Below are positions 1 through 11,504 of a stretch of 64,000 nt of DNA, piece by piece. The stretch comes from Scolanthus callimorphus (taxonomy: Eukaryota; Cnidaria; Anthozoa; Actiniaria; Edwardsiidae), in assembly GCA_033964015.1 (NCBI GenBank), contig CM066915.1:806001-870000 (forward strand), read 5' to 3'. Under the pieces are notes generated by a model, which saw nothing but the letters and a program-made list of their open reading frames with translations, ran no database searches and was not told the origin of the DNA. A program made the position numbers and the translations under genes. Position 1 is the stretch's first letter. Each line of letters opens with the position of its first letter.

Positions 1-540
1 GACTCTAGTTTGCTGAGTGCTGTTAGGAGGGCGGTTCATAAATGGGAGAGCCCTGTAGGGAGCTGGGGCTTGGGAAGGAGGATGGGGGCAACCATTTGCG
101 ATTGATGAGGTTTTACTTCCGGTTTCCCAACCTTCCATTTATTAGTAATCGGCGCCTCCACTTTGCTGGGACTTTCACCAATTACCGTCAGAACTAGGAT
201 CCCTCCTTCAGACATGATTCATAAGCCTCATCTTTATCCGCACCAAATTGTGCGATACCAAAAATATTTATAGATAAGAAAAGGCAAGGTGTGCATAAAG
301 GACTAAGGGCCCTTGAGACAGCCTTCCTGACATTCCCTCAAGGCGTGCTCCACATCTCCTTCGATATTTGCTTTTGACAAGGTCTCCACTGTTTTCAGGT
401 GCGCAGCCAACTTTTATCCAAAGTTTGATAGCTACATAATAGGAGGGTAGGGGTGATGGGGTGACATGAAAATCATAACCAAATGAAAACACAGGTTGTA
501 CTTCCTTCCTTATGTGAAGTCAAGGCAGGGAGTATCTGTA
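1..540. other. Intergenic, no gene recognised
   Basis: I see no splice-bounded exon, RNA gene or clear transposon end here. The only open frame is short and resembles no family I know. Degenerate units of the 66-bp array that follows begin to appear near the right edge. Confidence 0.4.
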
Positions 541-1965
541 GTCTGACCACACCTATCTCAGTTGTATAAGTGGAAATAGGACACATAGCCTGACCACATT
601 TATTTATAGATGTTTTATAGTTAAAATTTGACACATCCCTGCTGTGAGAGCAAAATGGTCTGACCACATCTATTTGAAATTTATAGATGAATATACGACA
701 CACAAGGCATGCAATAATATATATACATCCTTTTTTTTTGGCTTTCCACGACAGATTGAAATCTATAGGTCTATACAAGACATCCAGGCTCAAAGAAAAT
801 CTATAGTCTGACCATACCCATTTGTACGTTTATAGATGGAGATATAACACATGAAGAGTTAAATAAAATTTATAGCCCACCACAGCTACTTTAAATTTAT
901 AGGTGGAATACGACACACCAAGGCTGCAAGACATTTATAGCCTGACCACACCTATTTGAAATTTGTAGATGGAATTCAACACACCCAGGCTGTAGGAAAT
1001 TTATAGCCTGACCACACCTATTTGAAGTTCATAGGTGGAATACGACACACCAAGGCTGTAAGAAATTTATAGCCTGACCACACCTATTTGAAATTTATAG
1101 GTGGAATGCAACACACACAGGCTGCAAGAAATTATAGCGTGACCACACCTATTTAAAATGTATAGATGGAATTCAACACACCCAGGCTGTAGGAAATTTA
1201 TAGCCTGACCACACCTATTTGAAGTTCATAGGTGGAATACGACACACCCAGGCTGTAAGAAATTTATAGCCTGACCACACCTATTTGAAATTTATAGGTG
1301 GAATGCAACACACCCAGGCTGTAAGAGAAATTTAGCCTGACCACACCTATTTGAAATTTATAGGTGGAATACAACACGCCCAGGCTGTAAGAAAAATTTA
1401 GCCTGACCACACCTATTTGAAATTTATAGGTGGAATACAACACACCCAGGCTGTAAGAAATTTATAGCCTGACCACACCTATTTGAAATTTATAGGTGGA
1501 ATACAACACGCCCTGGCTGTAAGAAAATTTTAGCCTGACCACACCTATTTGAAATTTATAGGTGGAACACAACACGCCCAGGCTGTAAGAAAAATTTAGC
1601 CTGACCACACCTATTTGTAATTTATAGGTGGAATACGACCCATCCAGGCTGTAAGAAAAATATAGCCTGTCCACACCTATTTGAAATTTTATAGGTGGAA
1701 TACAACACACCCAGGCTGTAAGGAATGTATAGCCTGGCCACACCTATTTGCAATTTATAGGTGGAATACGACCCATCCAGGCTGTAAGAAAAATATAGCC
1801 TGTCCACACCTATTTGAAGTTCATAGGTGGAATACGACACACCAAGGCTAGCTGTAAGAAAAATATAGCCTGTCCACACGTATTTGAAATTTATAGGTGG
1901 AATACAACATACCCAGGCTGTAAGAAATTATAGCCTGACCACACACGTACTGAAATTTATAGGTG
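540..1965. repeat. 66-bp minisatellite array
   Basis: Tandem repeat with a period of 66 bp, measured from successive copies of the motif cctgaccacacc at about 941, 1007 and 1073. About 20 units are present; those left of about 860 are diverged. Each unit contains a short internal inverted repeat around gaaatttataggtgga. Because 66 is divisible by three, stop-free frames run through the array on the minus strand and look like 22-residue protein repeats. No start, splice site or codon signal supports translation. Confidence 0.92.
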
Positions 1966-2880
1966 AAATATATACAACAACAAATGCAGCTACTTAATGT
2001 TGAATTATAAAGGGAAACTAAATAATTAACTACGCTAAAATGTTAAATAAAGTAAAATACAGACACATACATGGTATGGAGCTAAGAACCGAGCCGAAAG
2101 AGAAAGGGATAAAAATAACAGAAGGCGGCGCTGGGTATGAAACGATGAAGCGATTAAATTACCGAAGACGCGGGAATAAAGAACAAAAGAGCTAATGAAA
2201 ACAAACCTACAGTAAAGTATGAAATTTACCAATACGAGGAGTAAACTGAACGGAGATAAAAAGTTACTAGCAATAAACTGAGAAATACTAATGGCAGGGT
2301 AACTGGGAGACGAAAGAAAAGTATAACGGAACTACCGACGCGCCAAGGAACGAACGAACAAACGAACAAACGAACTAGAAATTAGAAATGTGACGAGGGC
2401 CACGGCAATATGAGCTAGGACAACCAGTAACAAGTAACCCTCATTTATTTTAATGCTCGAAGTCATACAACTATACCAACCTATCAACGGCTTGAATAGC
2501 AGTCATTAAAGGGCTGGAACGACGGTTGGATGTGGACCTGGGACGACAACCAGCGAGTAGAGCCGGCACGATGGCCGGTTCTGGATTCAGAACGGCAGCC
2601 GACGCTCAGGACGGTGAAACTGGTTCGATGTTCGTTTGTGGAGCTACGACGGCTGTTTGTTGGGCTGCTATATTGTATACTTGCCAAAGAAAAGACTTGT
2701 GGTGCTTGGGCCATAGCGCGGAAACCAAAAGCAGCGAGCGGCGACGACAAGAATAAACCAAACAACCGGCCTCTTCGAGGTTGAGTGGAAGAGTGAATAT
2801 ATTTCCATTGTGTGACGCTCTTAAGTAATTATTCTAATTTATGCATACCGAGAATTAACACTTATTGGATGAGGTTGAGC
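1966..2880. other. Intergenic with a short GC-richer ORF
   Basis: Mostly AT-rich sequence with a small (gaacgaacaaac)-type simple repeat near 2350-2380. At 2571-2756 on the plus strand an ATG opens a 61-codon frame, and another frame is open over the same stretch. Base composition is higher in GC than its surroundings, so an exon or TE fragment is possible. I recognise no domain and would not call it a gene. Confidence 0.3.
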
Positions 2881-3396
2881 ATGATAGTGAGATTTGGCAA
2901 CGCCGAGGTTTGTGTTATCCGCCGAAGCGAAGCTGAGGCGGATAACACTAACCCCCGGGGGGGGGACTCCCCATATTTTCAGACGGGGGTGCTCGTCCTA
3001 TCCCTTAGGGTATAAAATTGACAGACGTGCTATCTCTTAGGGGTGTTTAAAATAAGCCCTATCCCTTAGGGGAGTCTCAGAACAATCCTTGCCCAGAAAT
3101 ATATTGGTGCTGACACCAAAACCGATATTTACAAAGGAAACTTGGTTGAAAACCCTAAAAGACACCAAATTCGCTTTTATTGTTTTGACCTGTCAAATTT
3201 GCTATCTTTTAGGGGTAGATTCGGCGGTCGCCATGCCAAATTTGCTTTCTTTTAGGGGTAAATTTTGTTGTTGGCCACGCCCATTTTGCTATCCCTTAGG
3301 GTCAAAATCAATTTTCCTGACGAGCACCCCCGTCTAAAATATTGGGAGTCCCCCCCCCGGCACTAACCCGAGGCGTTGACAAATCTCACTATCATG
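2880..3396. mobile_element. Nested pair of TIR elements (outer)
   Basis: The outer element has inverted termini: atgatagtgagattt at 2881 and its complement ending near 3395. Inside its left half is a hairpin, gtgttatccgcc...ggcggataacac, at about 2912-2948. A second element (2955-3360) is inserted in it. Without that insertion the outer element would be only about 110 bp, a typical MITE. Confidence 0.7.
2955..3360. mobile_element. MULE-like MITE with 9-bp TSD, inner insertion
   Basis: This 406-bp element starts ccggggggggg and ends ccccccccgg. Its inverted termini of about 40 bp include gactcccc, gacgggggtgctcgtc and their complements. The 9-bp direct repeat cactaaccc flanks it at 2946-2954 and 3361-3369, the size made by Mutator-like transposases. 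The interior repeats the motif tatcccttagggg and variants four or more times. No transposase is encoded. Confidence 0.8.
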
Positions 3397-3971
3397 CGAA
3401 AACCGAATTCAATAATTGTTTTATTATTCAGCAACCAAGAATTCTTACCTAGCTAAACGAAGTCAGCGATGAGGCCGTGCATGGCGACACGGTTTTTCAA
3501 CTTCATCTTACGTCCATTGGTATTTTCCTTTTGTATTCAATTCAAATAGCCATAGTTGATGTTTAGATATCCTGAGCAATGATCTCTTGGCAAAAATCAT
3601 AACAGATTCAACGAGAATATTCGCAAAACCGGCTTTCAATTCGGAAATGAAAACCAAGATGGCGGCCAAACCTATTGGCTTGCGTTATGACGTCATTAGA
3701 GTGCATCAATCCTAATGTCTGTAGTATGACGTCAGGCACTGCGCGCCAACAAGGTTTCGCTGGGTACTCTTAACCAATCAGAACCGAGATAGTGGCATGG
3801 CTGAATAATAATAGATGTTATGGTCGTGGTAATGAAGTGAATATATGTAGATGTTCAGGCAAGTCTGTGGCCGCGTAGCACTAAGTTCAACAGAGTGGAG
3901 ATAAGGAATTAACCTATACAGTTTCTTTTATTTCTATCGATTAATGTATACATTTTGTTCATATAGATAGT

Positions 3972-4144
3972 TAGCCTGCGTAGCAAGCGTTTCCGTGGGG
4001 TTTCAGGGGACAGAGACGACAGAGAAGCCTGAATTCGAGCGAAATGTTCGATTGATTTGGCAGCGCGAAGTCATCGAAAATCTAGTCGAACTTCAGGCTT
4101 CTCTGTAACCTGAGACCTCACGGAAACGCTTGCTACGCAGGCTA
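3972..4144. mobile_element. Palindromic MULE-like MITE (TAGCCTG family)
   Basis: The termini are TAGCCTGCGTAGCAAGCG and its exact complement, giving a 173-bp near-palindrome. It is flanked by atagatagt (3963-3971) and atagatagg (4145-4153), a 9-bp target duplication with one mismatch. It shares the TAGCCTG terminus with the element at 59315-59705. Confidence 0.8.
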
Positions 4145-4591
4145 ATAGATAGGAGAAATAACCCTTTTACATTAAAAATGATTTCCCCTTATATTACATC
4201 ATTTTTTATTATATAGCTATATTCTGTTTTAACTTAAACCATTTTAAGTAGCGCTCCGTCTAGGAACGATAGCGTGAACGGCTATCGGGAATTTGAGTTA
4301 TGCTTTGTTTAAATTTTTAAATTGTTAAATTTCTAAAAAACTAATTTGCTTAAACAACAAATCCTAGCCTTCTGATTGGTTGAAATTTGTTTTTCATCGT
4401 TTTTGTAGCGAAATACTTCGTTTGCAGTGCTGAATTCTTTCCGAATAGGTCTTCCGGATATTTCCTAGCATTTCGTTGTTCAAGAAGAAAATCGAGTGTA
4501 AGCATCACTAGACGACCACGGTTTCCGCGGCCCTATTGTTTTATTCTTAGACGGAGCGACGGAGCGCTACTTAAACACTTTGATTTAGTGT

Positions 4592-5776
4592 CTAACAGCT
4601 AGATGTGGTACAGCATATTTCATTGCTCCCATCACAGTGCGCATCCGAGCATATCCGTTCCTTATTATACGTTGTGTCGCAATTAAGTGTGCTAGTACAT
4701 CTTCCCTTAGCAACATCACGGTCACATCTACGAAATAAGCGCTTCTGTACCCCAAGCCTCATTGAGTCTGAAAATGAAGACAAAGATAAAAATCGTTATC
4801 CATGCTATCGAGGAACATTTTCGGGATATTTGCCCGCCTAAATTCGCTGATCGGGAGCCATCTTTGGATTTTGAGAAGCGCAAGGCTGTAAATCCAAGAT
4901 GGCGCCAGAATCAGCGATCAGACCGAGTTTTCAGCCTAAAAAAATACCCAGTAGCCGCCTTGAAGCAGGCTTCTTTTCTTATTAGATGAATATATCCAGG
5001 AAAATCGAATAAGTTGATGCAATAACTAAAGCGCCGTCTACAAGAGAAATTTTTCAAGGAAAATTTGCTCGTTTAGACGAACGCTATACTCAGCGAGCGT
5101 TCGAGCTCGCGCATTTTTTAGTTGAAAAATCCTGATGAAGGAGCAGCAGTTTCGAAATGAAATCATATCAGCTTTAGTGTATCCTTAGCGGCTGTCGGGA
5201 AAACGTTAGTGGCTAGTTTTTTCCCGCCAGTTTTGGCGCGCGTGTGTGAAACACAGGAAACCCGTAACGTAATATTGCTGAGCTACGGAACTTTATCACA
5301 AGATGACGGGTTATTTTCTGGTAAGTATGTTTACACTTCGAGTATTTTTAAGTAACTTTGTCAGTTGCACCACACACGTACAGTTCAATGTTCCAAATGT
5401 ACTTTAAAGGGGATCTCGCACGCTTGCTGGCCACTTTTCTGACATTAAAATACCTCAAATCGCAATCCAATTCAATCCTCTCGATACAGGTCAAAACAAC
5501 CTAGAATTGCATTTGTCTAACACTTGAAAGTTTTTTTCCATTAATCTGGAGGATCATTTCGATTACTACTGGCAAATGTACATGTGTTTTAACACTTACA
5601 ATTTTATTTATTTTATGTAACAGGAATTCACCTTCGTCTGGGGCATATCTCATTCGTAGCCGTTCGGCCAGTCGGCGCCTCCTACTCATCTTAGTTTCCG
5701 CCGTTGACACACAAATGTAGCACATCAAGACAATAGCCACAAAAAGGATGCTCTTGTTCATAGTGCACGCGGTTTT
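4592..5776 (-). CDS. Secreted eight-cysteine peptide precursor (two coding exons)
   Basis: Coding exon 1 is 5761-5632 (43 codons plus one base). Coding exon 2 is 4767-4592. The junction GAAG|gtgaat ... cattttcag|AC preserves frame (phase 1) and gives 101 aa. Residues 1-21 are a clear signal peptide (MNKSILFVAIVLMCYICVSTA). A basic propeptide follows, with RRRR near residue 27 and further basic pairs KR and RR just before the cysteine region. The C-terminal region has eight cysteines spaced C-x8-C-x5-C-x9-C-x4-C-x6-CC-x4-C. An acceptor ends at 5777, just 5' of the ATG, and a consensus donor (ACTG|gtaagt) at 6156 suggests a 5'-UTR exon. An AATAAA lies 47 nt past the stop (4540-4545). The pattern fits secreted peptides such as defence peptides, cnidarian small cysteine-rich proteins or venom-type peptides. 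I cannot assign a family or an activity. The alternative donor aatt|gtaagt near 5596 breaks the frame. Confidence 0.72.
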
Positions 5777-6299
5777 CTGAGATAAGAAACATAGATAACT
5801 GAGAACAGGAATCATTTTAGCCACAAAATTTACGCACGCCGTTCATGAATTGCACAGGGAATTTCTGAAGAAACCCATTGCTTGGCTAAAGCTGAATACC
5901 CCATGATACAAGAATGTAAAGTGTTCGGCTTTACCATGGCTATACACCTTTCAGGGCTTAAGGTTTCGAGAGATCCCCCCACCTTTCGCACGCCCAAAAA
6001 CGAAGTGATCCCTACAAAAATCTCACCAGAACTGTTATGTTCACTCGTTTGATTGACGGAAGCCAAACCGAGATTTGTTAGTTGGTGTAGAGTTCGCAGA
6101 ATTATGAAAAAGCAGTAATAATTTACTGCAAAAAGTATAAAAAGCAGATAACTTACCAGTCTTACCAAACAGAGTATTTGAGAATTTCCTTGGGAGACAG
6201 CCCGGTGATGATACCAGTTGCTTCGGCGAATGCAAACGAGAATGCAAGTCTAGTAGAAGCGCTCCACAGATATATGCGCCCAAAAAACCATGAATAATT

Positions 6300-7312
6300 C
6301 AATTTATAATTATAACGCGCGCTTGATTGATCTATGCTCTGTTTCACCGATTGAGTATTGACCAGAACTTTGCAACTTTCTCGGTAAATAAAGCACTTGT
6401 GATGTTGGGAGAGGCACTCGAAACGTTTGAAATTCACTCGCCTGCGACTCGTGATTTACAACGTTCTCGTGTCTCTCCCAACATCACGCGTGCTCTATTG
6501 TGCAGATATAGAAAATTGTGCTGCTTGAAAATATCATGGCCGTTCAGAAAAAATACAAGTCCAGTGGAAGAGATCACAGATATATCCCCAAAACATTCTT
6601 GAAATTCAATATATAATTATAGCGCACGCTTGATTGGTCCAAATCTATGCTCTGTTTCACCGATTGAGTATTGACCAGAACTTTCTCGGTAAATAAAGCA
6701 CTTGTGATGTTGGGAGAGGCACTCGAGACGTTTGAAATTCACTCGCCTGCGACTCGTGATTTTGCAACGTTCTCGTGTCTCTCCCAACATCACGCATGCT
6801 CTATTGTGCAGATATAGAAAATTGTGCTCTATGCTTGAAAATATCATGGCCGTTCAGAAAAAAATACAAGTCCAGTGGAAGAGATCACAGATATATCCCC
6901 AAAACATTCATGAAATTCAATATACAATTATAACGCACGCTTGATTGGTCCAAATCTATGCTCTGTTTCACCGATTGAGTATTGACCAAAACTTTATGAC
7001 TTTCTCGGTAAATAAAGCACTTGTGATGTTGGGAGAGGCACTCGAAGCGTTTGAAATTCACTCGCCTGCGACTCGTGATTTTACAACGTTCTCGTGTCTC
7101 TCAACATCACGCGTGCTCTATTGCGCCGATAAAGTCATAGAAAGTTGTGCTCTAATGCTTAAAAATATCATGGCCGTTCAGAAAAAAATACAAGTCCAGT
7201 GGAAGCGCTCACAGATATATCCCCAAAACATTCATAAAATTCAATATATAATTATAACGCACGCTTGATTGGTCCAAATCTATGCTCTGTTTCACCGTGA
7301 GTATTGACCAGG
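6300..7312. repeat. Tandem array of ~315-bp units
   Basis: Three full units and a partial one, with unit starts (cttgattg) near 6322, 6629, 6942 and 7263, so periods of 307-321 bp. Each unit contains an imperfect palindrome of about 95 bp, from gtgatgttgggaga to tctcccaacatcac. The short open frames here exist in every copy and are repeat-derived. A further diverged copy lies at 8555-8860 and a fragment at about 8880-9010. Confidence 0.85.
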
Positions 7313-7449
7313 GGTCGGTTCCTAGAAGGTCAGTTAATAAGTTATCTGTAGATAAACGCTTATCCAACCGATAAATCCTTTAACAAATCCTATACAACAG
7401 ATAACTTTTATCCATGGATAACTTTATCCAACCTTTCAGGAACCGGCCA
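7312..7449. mobile_element. Small TIR MITE (GGGGCCGGTTCC family), copy 1
   Basis: Inverted termini ggggtcggttcctagaaggt and acctttcaggaaccggcc bound about 138 bp. It interrupts the fourth unit of the 315-bp array: the uninterrupted units read ...attgaccagaacttt across this point. A second copy is at 32316-32428. Confidence 0.75.
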
Positions 7450-7799
7450 GAACTTTATGACTTTTCTGTAATATTTCAAAAACGAGTTCAAGTGTTTCAT
7501 TGGGTTTACAAACAACGAGAAAACCGTTGAAACACGAGTGTTTTATTGTTTTCGAGTTGTTTGTAATCCCAATGAAACACGCAGAATGAGTTTTTGGAAA
7601 TTACTTCTCACACAAATAAAATACACAGTTTATATCATGTTATGCAATCACGCTTAGAATGTTAAAGAACAAAAACGTGATTACATAAGCCCAAAGACGC
7701 CAAATTAGCTGATTACATCAGCCCTTTTGTTCAGGCAAAATGAACATGCCATCTAATCAATTGCTAGATTGTACAACCTTGTATATGATAATTGAATCA

Positions 7800-8400
7800 C
7801 CATTTCACCTTGACATGGCGCAGTCAAGGTTTCGTCCGCCTAAGACTGCGGAAGAAAAAGAAAGTATTTGCGGGCAAGATAGCGGTATCCGCCCAAAACT
7901 CTCTACCAAATATACCAAATCGTGTGCGAGATACGTCGGTACGTACTGGAACGAGAGCCCAACCTGGATTTCAATTTCTTGGATGGCAACGACAAAGGTT
8001 AGTTTATGTTTATATGTCCACGTTTCTGCTCCAAGCATGCCATTAGCCACGATATTATCAGTGTAATTTGGAGAGCTAGAAAGCAGTGAATTCACTAGCT
8101 TTCGACTGATAAATTAACAGCGCTTTGCAACGTTTTGGTCCAAATTAAAGCGGATGGAAATGGGATTGCTAGTTTTGATTGCTGAAAATATTTTGGGTCT
8201 TTTGGGCAAATCAAGATTCGAGTGCAACAACGAACTGGTGTTTGCATGTTCTGATAACACTAGTCTTATTTATAACATTTTGTTTTGTTAGATTTGCTCA
8301 CTTCAGACGTTTGCTGAACGCAGAAGGGAAGGACGGGACAAGCGGGCAGGATGGCGCTAAAGAACAAGAAAGAGAAGAACCTGCCGATCAAGACAATTAA
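7800..8400 (+). pseudogene. Possible decayed ZMYM/KIAA1958-like fragment
   Basis: The frame near 7816-7870 reads RFRPPKTAEEKES. Further on, the third frame reads PPKTLYQIYQIVCEIRRYVL. This recalls the N-terminal region of cnidarian ZMYM2/KIAA1958-like (Crypton-derived) proteins, split by a frameshift. A candidate donor (CAAAG|gttagt, about 7997) and acceptor (tttgttag| at about 8291) could join to a short acidic-basic tail ending in a stop at 8398-8400. The family link is from memory of the motif style and is weak. Confidence 0.25.
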
Positions 8401-8554
8401 ACATGTTATTGAATTGTGTTTGAGTAGTCTATATGCTAATTAAGAACTCCTATCACTAGTGTTGGAAATCGTTTCCAATGACTAGTGATTTTCAACTGGT
8501 GTCATACACCTGACCAATGCAAGAACCCCATTGGTCTACGCCCTCATGAATAAT

Positions 8555-9010
8555 TAATGAGTTTGAGAACGGTAAATAAAGCACTTGTGATGTTAGGAGA
8601 GGCACTCGAAACGTTTGAAATTAACTCGCCTGCGACTCGTGATTTTACAACGTTCTCGTGTCTCCCAACATCACGCGTGCTCTATTGCGCAGATAAAGTC
8701 ATAGAAAGTTGTGCTCTAATGCTTATCATATGGCCGTTCAGAAAAAAATACAAGTCCAGTGAAAGCGCTCACAGATATATCCCCAAAACATTCATGGAAA
8801 TTCAATTTATAATTATAACGCGCGCTTGATTGGTCCAAATCTATGCTCCGTTTCACTGACTGAGTAATGGTTCTCCCCCGCTATACCACATAAAAGCATT
8901 GGAGCACAACTTTCTATGACTTTCACGGTAAAAAGAGCACTTGTGATGTTGGACGACACTCGTAACGTTTGAAAATCACTCGCCTGCGACTTGTGATTTT
9001 AGAACGTTCT
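8555..9010. repeat. Dispersed copies of the 315-bp unit
   Basis: One nearly full diverged copy (8555-8860) and a 5' fragment (about 8880-9010) of the unit arrayed at 6300-7312. They are recognisable by cttgtgatgtt, cactcgcctgcgact and the gcgcgcttgattggtcc end. Confidence 0.75.
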
Positions 9011-9698
9011 CTTCTCAGTTGCCTCCCTGAGAGTACTAAACTTTTTGGGGAAAATCGATCGTTTGCCCTTCCCCCTGTAAGTTAGTAAGTGTGGTAGCAA
9101 TTTTAAGTTCTTGTAATTATCGTTTCTCGTATATTGTAAAATAAAATCGCATTAAACCTGAGGATTATTGTTTACAATGCAATAGGTCAATGTTTATTGA
9201 ACTATGTTTGTCAGACAGTTTGAAGACCAAGTTCGCGTGATTATTTTCATCTCAGACAGAGAGAGCCTGATCACACTCTGCATGTCCGATAATTTCATGC
9301 GCAATGCAATAAAAGCTGCTGGCATTCAGTGTGTTGCCAAGTTATTATGTTCATGAAACTTGTGACACTTTGTTACGTGTCAGGCAGTTTCATGTTCGTG
9401 AAACGTAGGCACGGCTAACGTCGCGCCAGAGTCGCGCCGTTCCAATACAAAAACAATAGAAAGTTTTTTTTATTATAAAGTCTAATGAAGCGGCATCCTT
9501 TGAAAAAGGAAAGGTTCGACAGAAGAAGAGTGGCGTTTGCGCTAAGCCTTAGTCATTATACTTTGCGTGTCAGACAGTTTCATGTTCATGAAATTTGATG
9601 ATACTTTGAATTCACGACATTTGCAAAGGCCAGTCCGAACGCCTGCTCTGGGGTCACGTCTTCGCCTGAATATCGAAATACCCTATTTTCCTTTTCAA
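9011..9698. other. Intergenic, nothing recognised
   Basis: AT-rich sequence with repeated phrases such as cagtttcatgttc(a/g)tgaaa near 9388 and 9577. I see no exon or RNA gene. Confidence 0.4.
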
Positions 9699-10082
9699 CC
9701 CGGAGGGGGGGGGGGGGGGGTACTTGGCTTGATATAGGGTGGGTATGTGCCGCTGCGAATTTCAAATGCGGACCCCGTTGTAAAACGATTTTTTGAAGAA
9801 AAGCTACCCCGTTCAATTTTTTTTGCATCGAAAATGAGACCCCGTTCTAAAGAGAAATTAATGATACCTGTAAATCTAAATTGTTGTTGTTTACATGTTA
9901 CGGTTTTATCTGTAATAGAGTGTTGAAGATTTTACTGGGTTGGTCCTCATTGTCGTTCTAGAGGACGGCTCCAAAACGGTATCCCGTTCTATCGGCTGGA
10001 GGAAGAAATCGGGACCCCGTTTGGCGGCACATACCCGTATGAGCTCTTGTAAGGGAGTACCCCCCCCCCCCCCCCCCCCGGG
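9699..10082. mobile_element. TIR element ending in long G/C tracts
   Basis: It begins cccgga followed by a G tract of about 15 and then tactt. It ends agggagtac followed by a C tract of about 20 and then ggg. The inner portions repeat gaccccgtt. The flanks ccttttcaa (9690-9698) and cctttcaa (10083-10090) look like an imperfect target duplication of about 9 bp. It is non-autonomous. Confidence 0.6.
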
Positions 10083-10090
10083 CCTTTCAA

Positions 10091-11036
10091 TCTCTGGCAA
10101 AATAAATGGGGAAGTGCTGAATATCATATTCTAGTACTTGTGTGCCGAATTTGCTAGTTGGAGTCATTATTTTTGTAAGTGGTGATTTTAAAATTTTGAT
10201 GCTTTCGGTGACCATGTCCCCACGAGAGCATTACCAATACAGCGTCCGCCTCCCATATTATCACAGTGTAACAGTGTATTGGAAAATGAAGCTATTTTTA
10301 GCTACAAATTTTTATGCAAAGCTTCCCTCACACATTTGTTCAGCCAATAGGAACGCAGGTAGTATGTGCTTTGTCCAAATAGGGTTATTCAAGCGGCGAA
10401 TCTAGTGTTCTAAAATACTGCTTCATGTTTAACTCGTGGCTTGTTGCGTAGCAACAGCCAAAGAGTTAGCGTGGTGACTCGATGTCACTCACTCACTCGC
10501 TCACTCCTACGTCAGCACGGTATTAGCATAATTTAGTCGTGTTTTTGGCCTTTTTTAAACATGGGCACTTTGCTTCCAACGAATTTCCTGAAACTTCGTT
10601 AACACCACCTGTTAACACTTAGTCCAACTAACTTCAATATGATTAACGGAGTTTCGTTCAAAAGTACCAGCAACTTTTTTTTTGCGCGGGGTTGATCTCT
10701 CAAGGAAGGGGTCCATTTAAGCGCAGATCTTATTAAAAGTATTAACGCTAATGGAGATCTGATAATGCATACATATTGCCAAAAGATACCTGCTTATATT
10801 CTCCAAGATTGAAGTTCATAGCGAGTATATTTTGTAGACGAAAATATATTTTCACGAAATGCGCTCTGACTTTCGCATGAGTCACTTTAACTAAAAGGAA
10901 GATCTTTTTTGTAGCATACAAGTTAAAACTTCTATCCAAAAAATCGTTGACCAAAAGTGCTACGGAACATTTTCCCGGAATGCATGCATTTGACGTAATG
11001 TCGTGGCTCTGGGCTACGTCACATTGACGTTTTATA
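10091..11036. other. Intergenic, nothing recognised
   Basis: No splice-bounded open frame. A short palindromic phrase, ttgttgcgtagcaacagcc, lies near 10441. Confidence 0.35.
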
Positions 11037-11372
11037 GGGACGGACCATTAGAAAAACCCGGATGGGGGCAGAAAAATTGTTTGCAGGATTATTGTTTTCA
11101 GAGATAATTGAGTTCAGGGTTTTTTTTTTCCGGAGTCCAAGTTTTGCAGGACTTTTTTTTTCAGCACAATGTTCTGTGTCATACAACAGTTGCAGGATAT
11201 TTTTTGGGGCAAAGACCACCTGTAGGATATGTTTTTTTTTTGTTTTTTTTTTTTGTTTTGGGGGGGGGCTTCCCTTGCAGGATTTTTTTGAGGTAATTGT
11301 CACCCCCCCCCCCCCCCCCCCCCCCCCCCCACCCCCCCTCACCCCCTCCCGGTTTTTCTAATGGTCCGTCCC
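11037..11372. mobile_element. Tc1/mariner-like MITE with poly-C interior
   Basis: The inverted termini GGGACGGACCATTAGAAAAA and its complement are flanked by TA on both sides (11035-11036 and 11373-11374). The right half contains a C tract of about 30 (11303-11331) and T-rich runs. No transposase frame is present. Open frames here are homopolymer artefacts. Confidence 0.75.
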
Positions 11373-11504
11373 TAAGCCACAAGTTGGCTACGGCAAGCCT
11401 TCGATTCAATTCACTGTTAAACTTTATATACTACACACCGGATAGACGCTCCTAGGTTCAAAGTTCTCAACGAACAGAGGCATGCAGGGGCATGTTTCAC
11501 TGAG

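Noticed and set aside
1462..1879. 22-residue 'YKFQIGVVRL' protein repeats on the minus strand
   Set aside because: The 66-bp period keeps frames open by arithmetic. There is no start context, splice structure or signal of selection.
11062..11409. Overlapping open frames with poly-Gly, poly-Pro and poly-Phe
   Set aside because: They arise from the homopolymer tracts of the Tc1-like MITE at 11037-11372.
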